From: JACCXG01 sp963750935
Lineage (GTDB): Bacteria > Acidobacteriota > Vicinamibacteria > Vicinamibacterales > 2-12-FULL-66-21
DNA length: 64,000 nt
Direction of reading: 5' to 3'
Assembly: GCA_963750935.1 (NCBI GenBank)
Contig: CAVVSR010000009.1
Coordinates: forward strand, 434,001-498,000
Below, piece by piece: positions 26,635 through 34,157 of this stretch (positions are counted from its first letter, which is position 1; every line of letters begins with the position of its first letter). Under the pieces are notes generated by a model, which had not been told where the DNA came from, did no database searches, and worked only from the letters and a program-made list of their open reading frames with translations. The position numbers and the translations under genes were made by a program.

Positions 26635-27813
26635 GTGCAGTCCAGCGGCGACCTCGCAGGCGGCGCGGCCGTCATCATCATCGGCCTCCTCGCCCTCCTC
26701 TACGTCTACCGGCGGCGCCTCTACATCCTCTACTGGGCCGGCGGGTGGGCGTGCTTCGCGCTGTCGATGTTCGCGGTCGACCGTGCCTACCAGCAGCCGC
26801 AGATCGAAGGGCTCGCCTACGGCGCGTCACAGTTTCTCGCCATCTGCCACGCGCTGTTCTTCGTCGTCGCGGCTGAGTCCTACCGGCATCGATCGCGGAT
26901 CCGCCGGAGATACGTCGTGTTCCTGCTGCCGTTCGCGGTGTGGTTCCTGCTCGCTCCGGTCGCGCTCGGGATCCGCGCGGTGCACATTCCGGGACACCTG
27001 GTCACGGCCACCGTGCTGGTGATCGCGGGGATTTCACACGGCATGATCGTCCGCGAGGCGCGTCTACTCGGCGCCGGGGTCGTCGGCGTGATGCTGGTCG
27101 TCACCGGCCTGACCAACGTCTGGATGCTGGTCGAAACCATGGAGCCGACCAGGCTGGAGCTGACCGGCATCTTCCTGCTTCAGCTCGGGCTGTATCTCGT
27201 GACCGCCCTCGGAATGCAGCTCATGACGTTCGAGGACATGACCTACGAGCTGAGGCACGCGAACAGCCGTCTCGAGACGGCGCAGGCCGAGCTCCGCCAG
27301 CTCGTCGTCACGGACGCGCTGACCGGCTGCAGGAACCGCCGTTTCTTCGACGAAGTCATCACGCACGAGTTGAACAGCCACCGCCGCTACTCCACGCCGA
27401 TGTCGCTGCTGTTCGTCGACGTCGATCACTTCAAGACCATCAACGACACGCTCGGGCATGCCGCCGGCGATCGGGTCCTGCGCGAGGTCGCGGCGTTCCT
27501 GATGCGCAACACGCGCGACGCGGACTACGTCTTCCGGTGGGGCGGCGACGAGTTCCTGCTGCTGTTGTCGTGCCGCGAGGACGAGGCGATGCGGCGCGGC
27601 CACGATCTGCAGACGGGCTTCCTGCGATCGGCCACCGCCAAGGGACTGCCGGCCGGCGTCGGCCTCAGCTATGGCTGTGCGGAGGTCTCAGCCGCGGCGG
27701 GCACCGTGCAGGATGCGCTGAAGGTGGCGGACGCACGGATGTATTCCTACAAGCGCGCGGTGCGCGTGCCGGAGAGCCGCACGGTCCGCGTCCCGGAGAG
27801 CCGCGCGGTCTGA
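26635..27813 (+). CDS. Seven-helix membrane diguanylate cyclase (GGDEF)
   Basis: 392 residues from GTG 26635. Seven hydrophobic segments (about residues 10-210) form an integral membrane sensor. A short coiled coil (LRHANSRLETAQAELRQL) and a GGDEF domain follow. The active site RWGGDEFLLLL and metal Asp in LFVDVDHFKTIND are intact, so it should make c-di-GMP. The C-terminal tail holds a tandem repeat VRVPESRTVRVPESR. Upstream, a different frame from ATG 26520 encodes a signal-peptide-like segment (MLVLAAVMLLLAAPAYSLL). It joins this frame (LLAGAADADVAQIDPKIV) if one T is removed from ACGTTTCC near 26580. The true N-terminus may therefore lie at 26496-26520. Confidence 0.85.
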   Translation: MQSSGDLAGGAAVIIIGLLALLYVYRRRLYILYWAGGWACFALSMFAVDRAYQQPQIEGLAYGASQFLAICHALFFVVAAESYRHRSRIRRRYVVFLLPFAVWFLLAPVALGIRAVHIPGHLVTATVLVIAGISHGMIVREARLLGAGVVGVMLVVTGLTNVWMLVETMEPTRLELTGIFLLQLGLYLVTALGMQLMTFEDMTYELRHANSRLETAQAELRQLVVTDALTGCRNRRFFDEVITHELNSHRRYSTPMSLLFVDVDHFKTINDTLGHAAGDRVLREVAAFLMRNTRDADYVFRWGGDEFLLLLSCREDEAMRRGHDLQTGFLRSATAKGLPAGVGLSYGCAEVSAAAGTVQDALKVADARMYSYKRAVRVPESRTVRVPESRAV

Positions 27814-27852
27814 CCCGGCGCGCCGCGCGCAGACGGGTGTCGCCGTCGGCGA

Positions 27853-30273
27853 TCACCGATACAGCAAGTACTTCGCGCGCAGCAGCCGCCACCGCGCCTC
27901 GCCTGCCGCCCAGGATGCGGCAATCGCCGCCGGGTCGTCGCCCGACCGGATCCGCGACAGTCCGTCCTTCGATCCAAAGAGCCGCTCCGCCGCCTCGAGC
28001 TCGTATTTCGCGCCATACAGCTTGTGCAGCATCGCCGCGACTTCCAGGCCGAGCCGGACCGGCCGCAGCGCCGCGCGATCCGTCACCATCATGAAGACGC
28101 CCTGGCATTCCTGGTTCGCATACTTGCTGGACTGGGGCGTGAACCGGACCGGGTAGAACCGTACCCCCGGGATGGCGCGCGCGTTCAGCGCGTCGGCGAG
28201 CTGCACGCCGTCGACCCAGGGAGCGCCGACCTGCTCGAAAGGCGTATCGGTGCCGCGTCCCACCGAGACGTTGGTGGCCTCGATCGCACCGATGCCTGGA
28301 TACAACGTCGCCTGCAGCAGGTTGCGCATGTTCGGCGACGGGTTGATCCAGGGCAGCCCGGTCTCGTCGAACCAGCGCGTCCGATCCCAGCTCTTCATCG
28401 GCACCACGGTGAGCGCCGCGCCGATCTTGTTCTCGCCGTTGAACAGCCTGGCCAGCTCGCCGATGGTCATGCCGTGGCGGACCGGCATCGCCGGAAAGTA
28501 GCCGGTGAACCCGACCATCGCCTTGTCGAGGGTCGGCCCCTCGATCTGGAACCCGTTGATCGGGTTCGGTCGATCGAGCACGAACACCGGGAGGCGGCGC
28601 GCCGCCGCCTCCTCCATCACATACGCCATCGTCGTCATGTAGGTATAGAAGCGGGTCCCGATGTCCTGGATGTCGAAGACCAGCGCGTCGATGCCTTCGA
28701 GCATGGCGGCGGTCGGCCGCCGGGTCTCGCCATACAGCGAATGAATGGGCAGCCGCGTCTTCTCGTCCACCTCGGACGGGACCTTGGCGTCGAGCAGGCC
28801 GCGAATGCCATGTTCGGGACTGAAGAGCGCCACCAGCGTGACGTCCTTGACGCCGTGCAGCAGGTCGATGGCGGCGGCGCCGTCGCGGGCGCGGCCGGTG
28901 TGGTTCGTGACCAGCCCGACCCGCTTGCCACGAAGCGGGGCGAATCCTTCGGCACGAAGCGCGTCGAGCCCGGACAGGACCGACGGCGGCCGCACCGCCG
29001 GCGCGGTCGCCGGCGCCGGTCCGAAGTCGCGGCCGGTATACGCCAGCGTTCGCGCGGAGGCCGGCAGCGACTCGAGGGCCGCCGCGGCAACGGTCGCCAC
29101 GCGAGCGCGCAGCGGCGTCACATCACCCTTGCCTTCAGGATGGAGGCGGTTCGACAGGAACACGACATACAGGCCGGTGGCCGGATCGATCCACACCGAG
29201 GTCCCGGTGAAGCCGGTGTGGCCGAACGATCCGATTGGCAGCAGCTCGCCGCGATTACCCGAGAACGACGAGTCGAAGTCCCAGCCGAGGGCGCGGACGT
29301 TCCGTTCGTCACCCGGCGTGCCGGGCGTCGTCATCTTCGCCACCGTCAACGGCGACAGCACCCGCGTGCCGCGGTAGCTGCCGTTGCCCAGCAGCATCCG
29401 GCAGAACACCGCCAGGTCGGCGGCGGTGCCGAACAGGCCCGCATGACCGGCGACGCCGTACATCCGTCGCGCCGTCGGATCGTGGACGACGCCGCGCAGC
29501 ATCTTCATGTCCGGTCCCGCGCACGGCCATCCGAACCGGGTGCAGCTCTCGGTCGGCGCGATGCGCGGCTGCAGCGACTCGGGCGGATTGAACATCGTCT
29601 CGGTCATCCCGAGCGGAACGAAGATCCGCTCGCGTGAAAACTGGTCCAGCGATTCGCCGCTCACGCGCTTCACGATCTCGCCGAGCAGGAAGAAGTTGAT
29701 GTCGCTGTACACGAAGCGGGTTCCCGCCGGCGACGTCGGGACTTCTTCGATCGCCAGCTCGATGGCCGTGTCGGTACCGACCCAGTCGTCCGCGAGATCG
29801 ACGTCCGGCCGGAGGCCGGACATGTGGGTCAGGAGATGGCGGACGGTGATGTCGGCCTTGCCGTAGCGCTCGAATCCCGGCACGAACGTCGACACACGAT
29901 CGGTGAGCCGGATTCGTCCCTGCTCCACCAGCAGCATCACGCTGGTCGTCGTGGCAATCGGCTTGGTCAGCGACGCCAGGTCGAAGATGGTGTCGAGGGT
30001 CATCGGCTCGCGCTCGGGAACCAGCGCGCGATGGCCGATCGCCTTCTGATAGACGATGCGGTTGCGATGGCCGACGAGGACGACCGCCCCGGGCAGCCGT
30101 TTCTGCGCGATGTCTTCGAGGACCAGCGCTTCGATGGCGGCCAGCTTGCGCTGATCGACGATGCCGGCGGCGGCCGGCGCCTGGCCGAGCACGACCGGCG
30201 CCGACTCCCGGAGCGCAGGGATACCGAACAGCATGCCGGCCAATGCCGCGACACACGCAATCTGCTGTCTCAT
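27853..30273 (-). CDS. Beta-lactamase-family serine hydrolase fused to DUF1343 (NamZ-like) domain
   Basis: 806 residues from ATG 30273; a longer reading to 30411 overlaps the next gene without support. After a signal peptide, a class C beta-lactamase/PBP-like domain (about residues 40-400) has the nucleophile motif SLTK, the YSD motif in FVYSDINFFLLGEI and HTGFTGTSVWIDP. The second domain (about 430-790) is DUF1343, with RVGLVTNHTGRARDG, LFSPEHGIRG, DIQDIGTRFYTYM and LDRPNPINGFQIEGPTLD. This is the family of NamZ exo-beta-N-acetylmuramidases. The fusion suggests a secreted cell-wall or muropeptide recycling enzyme with two catalytic activities. Confidence 0.88.
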   Translation of the reverse strand: MRQQIACVAALAGMLFGIPALRESAPVVLGQAPAAAGIVDQRKLAAIEALVLEDIAQKRLPGAVVLVGHRNRIVYQKAIGHRALVPEREPMTLDTIFDLASLTKPIATTTSVMLLVEQGRIRLTDRVSTFVPGFERYGKADITVRHLLTHMSGLRPDVDLADDWVGTDTAIELAIEEVPTSPAGTRFVYSDINFFLLGEIVKRVSGESLDQFSRERIFVPLGMTETMFNPPESLQPRIAPTESCTRFGWPCAGPDMKMLRGVVHDPTARRMYGVAGHAGLFGTAADLAVFCRMLLGNGSYRGTRVLSPLTVAKMTTPGTPGDERNVRALGWDFDSSFSGNRGELLPIGSFGHTGFTGTSVWIDPATGLYVVFLSNRLHPEGKGDVTPLRARVATVAAAALESLPASARTLAYTGRDFGPAPATAPAVRPPSVLSGLDALRAEGFAPLRGKRVGLVTNHTGRARDGAAAIDLLHGVKDVTLVALFSPEHGIRGLLDAKVPSEVDEKTRLPIHSLYGETRRPTAAMLEGIDALVFDIQDIGTRFYTYMTTMAYVMEEAAARRLPVFVLDRPNPINGFQIEGPTLDKAMVGFTGYFPAMPVRHGMTIGELARLFNGENKIGAALTVVPMKSWDRTRWFDETGLPWINPSPNMRNLLQATLYPGIGAIEATNVSVGRGTDTPFEQVGAPWVDGVQLADALNARAIPGVRFYPVRFTPQSSKYANQECQGVFMMVTDRAALRPVRLGLEVAAMLHKLYGAKYELEAAERLFGSKDGLSRIRSGDDPAAIAASWAAGEARWRLLRAKYLLYR

Positions 30274-30277
30274 GGGT

Positions 30278-32104
30278 CTACTGCTGCAGTCTGGACTCCA
30301 CACGCATCCGACTATCGGTCGCGGTGGCAAAGAACTCTTCCCATTGGCGGCGGATCCGTTCCAGCTTGGCGATAGCCGCACTGTCCGGCGCGCGGCCGGC
30401 GCCGACGACATACAGGAACGCCTGGCGGTGGAGCCGCGTCGATTCCGCGGCCGACGGCTGGCGCGGGCCGTGGACGGCGATGACGTCCTCGATCAGGACG
30501 TTGCGCCGGGTGCCGTTGAACGTCACGCCGACGTCGGGACTGGATTCACGATTCTTGGATTCGGACAGGTTGGTGGGGTTCTGGACGTAGAAGAACGCCG
30601 GAACCTCGCTGGCCGGGACCAGGCCCATCGCGTACTGATCGAGGCGGCTGTACCGCTGCGCCGCCGCGACCGTCCGGAACGATCCGCCCTGCAGGTCCTC
30701 GATGTCGTTGCCTTCCATCACCGAGGCGTCCGTGTCCATGAAGAAGCTCCAGTGGGCGCGCTGGCGGCCCAGCAGCGCGTCCGACTGCTGGCGGTCGTGA
30801 TCGATGAAGTTGAAATACGCCAGCCAGCGATGGCCGGTCTCGTGGGCCAGGACGCTCAGCGTGTTGTCCTCGCCGAGAAACCGCTGCGTCGGATCGTCCG
30901 GATACTTGCCGATGAAATCCATGATGGCGTAACTCTGGAGCCGGCCGCCGCTGCCGAAATCGCGAGAGAAATCGTAAACCTCCTGGCCGATCCCCTGGAT
31001 CTGGTTCGCCACCGTCGTCTCGAACGCGAAGGCGTCCTGAATGATACGCGCGTCGGTCCAGATAATGAGCTGATCGTACGAGTCGGGGTGGGACGCATAG
31101 AACGTGCGCGCCACCGACACGGTGTCCAGCTGGCTGCTCGGCGAGAACCGCTCGCCAACCGCGCCGGATCCGCCGCTCGTCGTGCCCTGCGCGCTCAGGT
31201 CGACGGGCCTGAACGTGGTGGTCCGCCCGGGCGAGACGCCGACCACCGCCTCCGTCAGGGTAATCGCGCTCGCATAGCGCATCTCGATCGATCCGTCGGG
31301 CAGCAGCGTGACCTGCGCGGTCACCGTGTCCGTCGAGTCGAAGCCGCGGACGTTGCACCAGGTGACGACGTGCTGATCGGCGGCCGCGTTGACGAAGACG
31401 CCGCCGCCCGTCGTCGGATCGAGGTCGGCGAGGAACAGCGAGACGCGCGGCGGTCCGCTGAGCAGACGCGCCACGTTGCGATCGGTGCTGGCGCTGTCAC
31501 CCTCGTCGAACGTGATGTTGCCGTCGGAGTTCACGAATGCGGTCCGCTGACTGCCGGCGAAGAACGGAAACGAGAAGGCCACGTCGGCGCGGCTCGAATC
31601 GTCGTCGCCGAGGCTGACCCGGGCGCCGATCGCCGTCCGAAACGCCGCCGCGACGGGCGTCGCATCGTAGCCACCGGAGCCGTTGCGGGTAAAGCGGATG
31701 CCGACACCCTTGAGGTCGTAGGGGTTGGCGGACAGGATCAGGTCGCCTTCGTCGCGCAGGACCGCGATGTCTCCGATGTCGGTCGCCGTCGCGGCGGGAC
31801 GCCCGAGCGTGGCCACGGTTCCGCGGCTCTCCGCGGCAGCCTGATGGAGCCACAGCGCATCGAGGACACGCCAGCGCGGGCTGCCGTCGATCCCGCGCGC
31901 CTTTGCGCCGGAAATCGGGGTCTCGGCCTGCAGTTCTTCTGATCGGATGGATGCGCAGGGATCCTGCGGCGTCGGGGCGGGGTCGGAAGGCGGGGGGGAG
32001 CCGTTTCCGTCTCCCCCTCCATTACACGCGATCGCAAAAGCCAGAAGCAGCGCGGTCAGCGCGGCTCGTCGGTGCAAGAACAGCGCGGTGAGCGCTGCTC
32101 TCAT
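30278..32104 (-). CDS. Lipoprotein with HExxH metalloprotease-like motif
   Basis: 608 residues. The N-terminus ends in a lipobox (LLLAFAIAC) followed by a Gly/Ser/Pro linker. The middle contains a nidogen-like beta region (SLFLADLDPTTGGGVFVN and WCNVRGFDSTDTVTAQV). Near residue 420 comes LSVLAHETGHRWLAYFNFID, a zinc HExxH motif in a helix, so a metalloprotease activity is possible. I do not recognise a named peptidase family. Its ATG overlaps the stop of the upstream TPR gene (ATGA), so the two are co-translated. The cell-surface or periplasmic location follows from the lipobox. Confidence 0.72.
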   Translation of the reverse strand: MRAALTALFLHRRAALTALLLAFAIACNGGGDGNGSPPPSDPAPTPQDPCASIRSEELQAETPISGAKARGIDGSPRWRVLDALWLHQAAAESRGTVATLGRPAATATDIGDIAVLRDEGDLILSANPYDLKGVGIRFTRNGSGGYDATPVAAAFRTAIGARVSLGDDDSSRADVAFSFPFFAGSQRTAFVNSDGNITFDEGDSASTDRNVARLLSGPPRVSLFLADLDPTTGGGVFVNAAADQHVVTWCNVRGFDSTDTVTAQVTLLPDGSIEMRYASAITLTEAVVGVSPGRTTTFRPVDLSAQGTTSGGSGAVGERFSPSSQLDTVSVARTFYASHPDSYDQLIIWTDARIIQDAFAFETTVANQIQGIGQEVYDFSRDFGSGGRLQSYAIMDFIGKYPDDPTQRFLGEDNTLSVLAHETGHRWLAYFNFIDHDRQQSDALLGRQRAHWSFFMDTDASVMEGNDIEDLQGGSFRTVAAAQRYSRLDQYAMGLVPASEVPAFFYVQNPTNLSESKNRESSPDVGVTFNGTRRNVLIEDVIAVHGPRQPSAAESTRLHRQAFLYVVGAGRAPDSAAIAKLERIRRQWEEFFATATDSRMRVESRLQQ

Positions 32105-33045
32105 TTGACGTCTTTCAGCTGCTCGAGAATCTTCTTGGCATCCGCGAGCTCGCGCGCGTCAGGCGGCGCGGCGGCCACGAACTTCGAGAGGTCGGCCTTC
32201 GCTTCCGGCAGCTTCTTCGCGGCAATATTGGCGCGGCCGCGGTAGTAGTAGAGCGCGTTCTCGTTCGGGAACTGGGTCATCAGCTTGCCCAGCAGCGCCA
32301 GGGCGTCGTCTGCCTTCTGATCGTTGATCTGGGCGATGACGATATTCATGAACGGGAACGGATCCTTGACCTTGGTCATGTCGATTGCGAGCAGGACCTT
32401 CTCCGCTTCTGCACGCTGACCGTTCTGGAGCAGCACTTCGCCGTAGACCAACTGCATGTCGGAGTTCGTCGGATCGAGCTCGAGCGCCTTCTTCAAGTGC
32501 TCGATCGCCTGCGCCGGCTGGTTCTCGACGCCGTAGGTCTGGGCGATCGCGCCGTGCAGCTGGCCGCGGAACGGCCCCTGCAGCTGCGGATACTTCGCGA
32601 GGATGCCCTCGTAGATCTTCCGCGCTTCGCCGGCCTGCTTGGTCTGCATCAGCTCGGCCGCCTTCTGCAGCTCGGTATTGACCGCTGCGGTGGCATCGAC
32701 CGGCTTGGCCAGGGTGACTGCCGCGATCGGCACGGTACCCGACTCGCCAATCTGCGCGTCGACGCTCTTGTCTTCGAGCCCCTCCTTGCCGCCGAAGAAG
32801 AACTTCCACTTCCCGGCCGCGAGGTTCTCGACCTTCCACTCGCCCTTGGCGTTCGTCTTCGTCTGCTGGAACGGCTTGTCCATGCCGTCCATCACGGCCG
32901 CGACGATGACATCCTGGAGCGGCTGGCCCTGCTCGTTGACCACTTTGCCTTCCGCCTTGGTCTTCCCGCGATTCTGGGCGGCGGCCGCCACGCTGAACGC
33001 CAGCACGCAGGCCAGCACGGCCGTAAGTGTTCTTGCCCTCATCAT
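32101..33045 (-). CDS. Secreted carboxypeptidase-regulatory-like/TPR protein
   Basis: 314 residues. A signal peptide (LTAVLACVLAFSVAAAAQ) is followed by a carboxypeptidase-regulatory-like beta domain (GKVVNEQGQPLQDVIVAAV, about residues 32-110). TPR repeats follow to the C-terminus (QAIEHLKKALELDPTNSDM and ALYYYRGRANIAAKKLPEAK). There is no catalytic motif. It is translationally coupled to the HExxH lipoprotein downstream and is probably a partner or substrate-presenting factor in the periplasm. Confidence 0.8.
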   Translation of the reverse strand: MMRARTLTAVLACVLAFSVAAAAQNRGKTKAEGKVVNEQGQPLQDVIVAAVMDGMDKPFQQTKTNAKGEWKVENLAAGKWKFFFGGKEGLEDKSVDAQIGESGTVPIAAVTLAKPVDATAAVNTELQKAAELMQTKQAGEARKIYEGILAKYPQLQGPFRGQLHGAIAQTYGVENQPAQAIEHLKKALELDPTNSDMQLVYGEVLLQNGQRAEAEKVLLAIDMTKVKDPFPFMNIVIAQINDQKADDALALLGKLMTQFPNENALYYYRGRANIAAKKLPEAKADLSKFVAAAPPDARELADAKKILEQLKDVK

Positions 33046-33131
33046 GAATCCTCCGAGCCTCTCCGCAGGCTCATCACGCGCCCCTCAACCAATCCCCAAG
33101 TCTAGCAAACGCCAACGCAAACACCGGGCCG

Positions 33132-33407
33132 TCACTTCGCAAAGCGATCGAAGATGTCGACGAGCTCGGTCAGTCGCTTCGAGCGCTCGGGCTCGCCGCG
33201 ATCGATGCCGTCGGGCACGCATTTGTCGACGTGGAACTTCAGTACCGCGAGGCTGATGCGGTTCATCGCCGCTTCAGCGGCGGCGAGCTGCTGGAGGATT
33301 TCCACGCACAGTCTGGGCTCCTGAACCATCCGGCGGATGCCGCGAATCTGTCCTTCGATCCGGTTCAGCCTGGTGACGATGGCCTGCTGATGTTGCGCGT
33401 CGAGCAT
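33132..33407 (-). CDS. CsoR/RcnR-family metal- or formaldehyde-responsive repressor
   Basis: 91 residues from ATG 33407. It is all-helical, with the family signature RLNRIEGQIRGIRRMVQEP, then CVEILQQLAAAEAAMNRI and FHVDKC. The Cys, His, Cys ligand set (first Cys in RLCVEI, His and last Cys in KFHVDKC) is that of Cu(I)-sensing CsoR. RcnR and FrmR differ in part of this set. No copper exporter gene is adjacent. The gene is divergent from the TetR/fad operon, about 100 bp away. Confidence 0.85.
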   Translation of the reverse strand: MLDAQHQQAIVTRLNRIEGQIRGIRRMVQEPRLCVEILQQLAAAEAAMNRISLAVLKFHVDKCVPDGIDRGEPERSKRLTELVDIFDRFAK

Positions 33408-33491
33408 GGGCACAACTATACGTCGCAACGCGCGGTCCCTGACCCCTGGCCGGGGCGGACAGCCCCGTAAAACGGACCTTTCACGCCGCGG

Positions 33492-33497
33492 TTGACA
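33492..33497 (+). promoter_or_regulatory. -35 box TTGACA of the fad operon
   Basis: A consensus hexamer 12 bases upstream of ATG 33510 and 30 before ATG 33528. The expected -10 region (about 33515-33520) falls inside the palindromic operator, so repressor binding would block RNA polymerase. Confidence 0.45.
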
Positions 33498-33503
33498 CCA
33501 TCG

Positions 33504-33531
33504 CCATGAATGAATGAACATTCATTCATGG
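33504..33531. promoter_or_regulatory. FadR-like palindromic operator
   Basis: A 28-bp palindrome with 13-bp arms CCATGAATGAATG and CATTCATTCATGG around AA. The inner TGAATGAACATTCATTCA matches the published Bacillus subtilis FadR (YsiA) consensus TGAATGAMTANTCATTCA at all but one position. It lies immediately upstream of, and overlapping, the start of a TetR gene heading a fatty-acid oxidation operon, which points to autoregulation. Confidence 0.75.
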
Positions 33532-34157
33532 CCGTCGCCGCCGCCTCACGACGCTCCTCCCCGCCGCGTGCCGACAAGATCGACAAGCGCGACGCGCTGC
33601 TGCGCGCCGCCATCGAAACCTTCGCCGCTCGCGGGTTCTTCAATGCCCAGGTGGCCGACGTCGCCCGTACCGCCGGAGTCGCCGCCGGCACCGTCTATCT
33701 GTACTTTCGCGGCAAGGACGACCTCCTCATCTCGATCTTCGAGAAGACCATGAAGGAGGCGATCGCATCCGGGCGGGAGAGCATCGCGTCGCTGCACGAT
33801 CCGGTGGCCCAGCTCCGGGCGATCGCGCGACTGCACCTGGACCGGATGAGCCGGGACCGTCCGCTCGCCGTCGTCTTCCAGGTCGAGCTCAGGCAGTCGA
33901 CGAAGTTCATGGAGCGCTTCTCCACGACGCACGTGCGCGAATACCTCGGCATCATCCGCGACGTCGTGGCCCGCGGCCAGACCAGCGGCGCCTTCCGCAA
34001 GGACCTGAATCCGACGCTTGCCGCCAAGCTCCTGTTCGGCATGCTCGACGAGATGGCCACCAACTGGATCCTGAGCAAACGCAAGTACTCGCTCACCGGA
34101 GAAGCCGACGCCATCGTCGATCTGTTCGTTCACGGCGTCGGCACGGCGAAGGCATGA
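33528..34157 (+). CDS. TetR-family regulator, FadR-like (fatty-acid degradation)
   Basis: 209 residues from ATG 33528; ATG 33510 in the same frame lies inside the operator. The HTH is at the N-terminus (FNAQVADVARTAGVAAGTVY then LYFRGKDDLLISIFEKTM). A C-terminal ligand domain includes FATTHVREYLG-type helices (FSTTHVREYLGIIRDVVA). The ATGA overlap with fadN and the Bacillus-type FadR operator suggest that it represses the fad operon and is released by long-chain acyl-CoA. The residue evidence for the ligand is indirect. Confidence 0.85.
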   Translation: MAVAAASRRSSPPRADKIDKRDALLRAAIETFAARGFFNAQVADVARTAGVAAGTVYLYFRGKDDLLISIFEKTMKEAIASGRESIASLHDPVAQLRAIARLHLDRMSRDRPLAVVFQVELRQSTKFMERFSTTHVREYLGIIRDVVARGQTSGAFRKDLNPTLAAKLLFGMLDEMATNWILSKRKYSLTGEADAIVDLFVHGVGTAKA

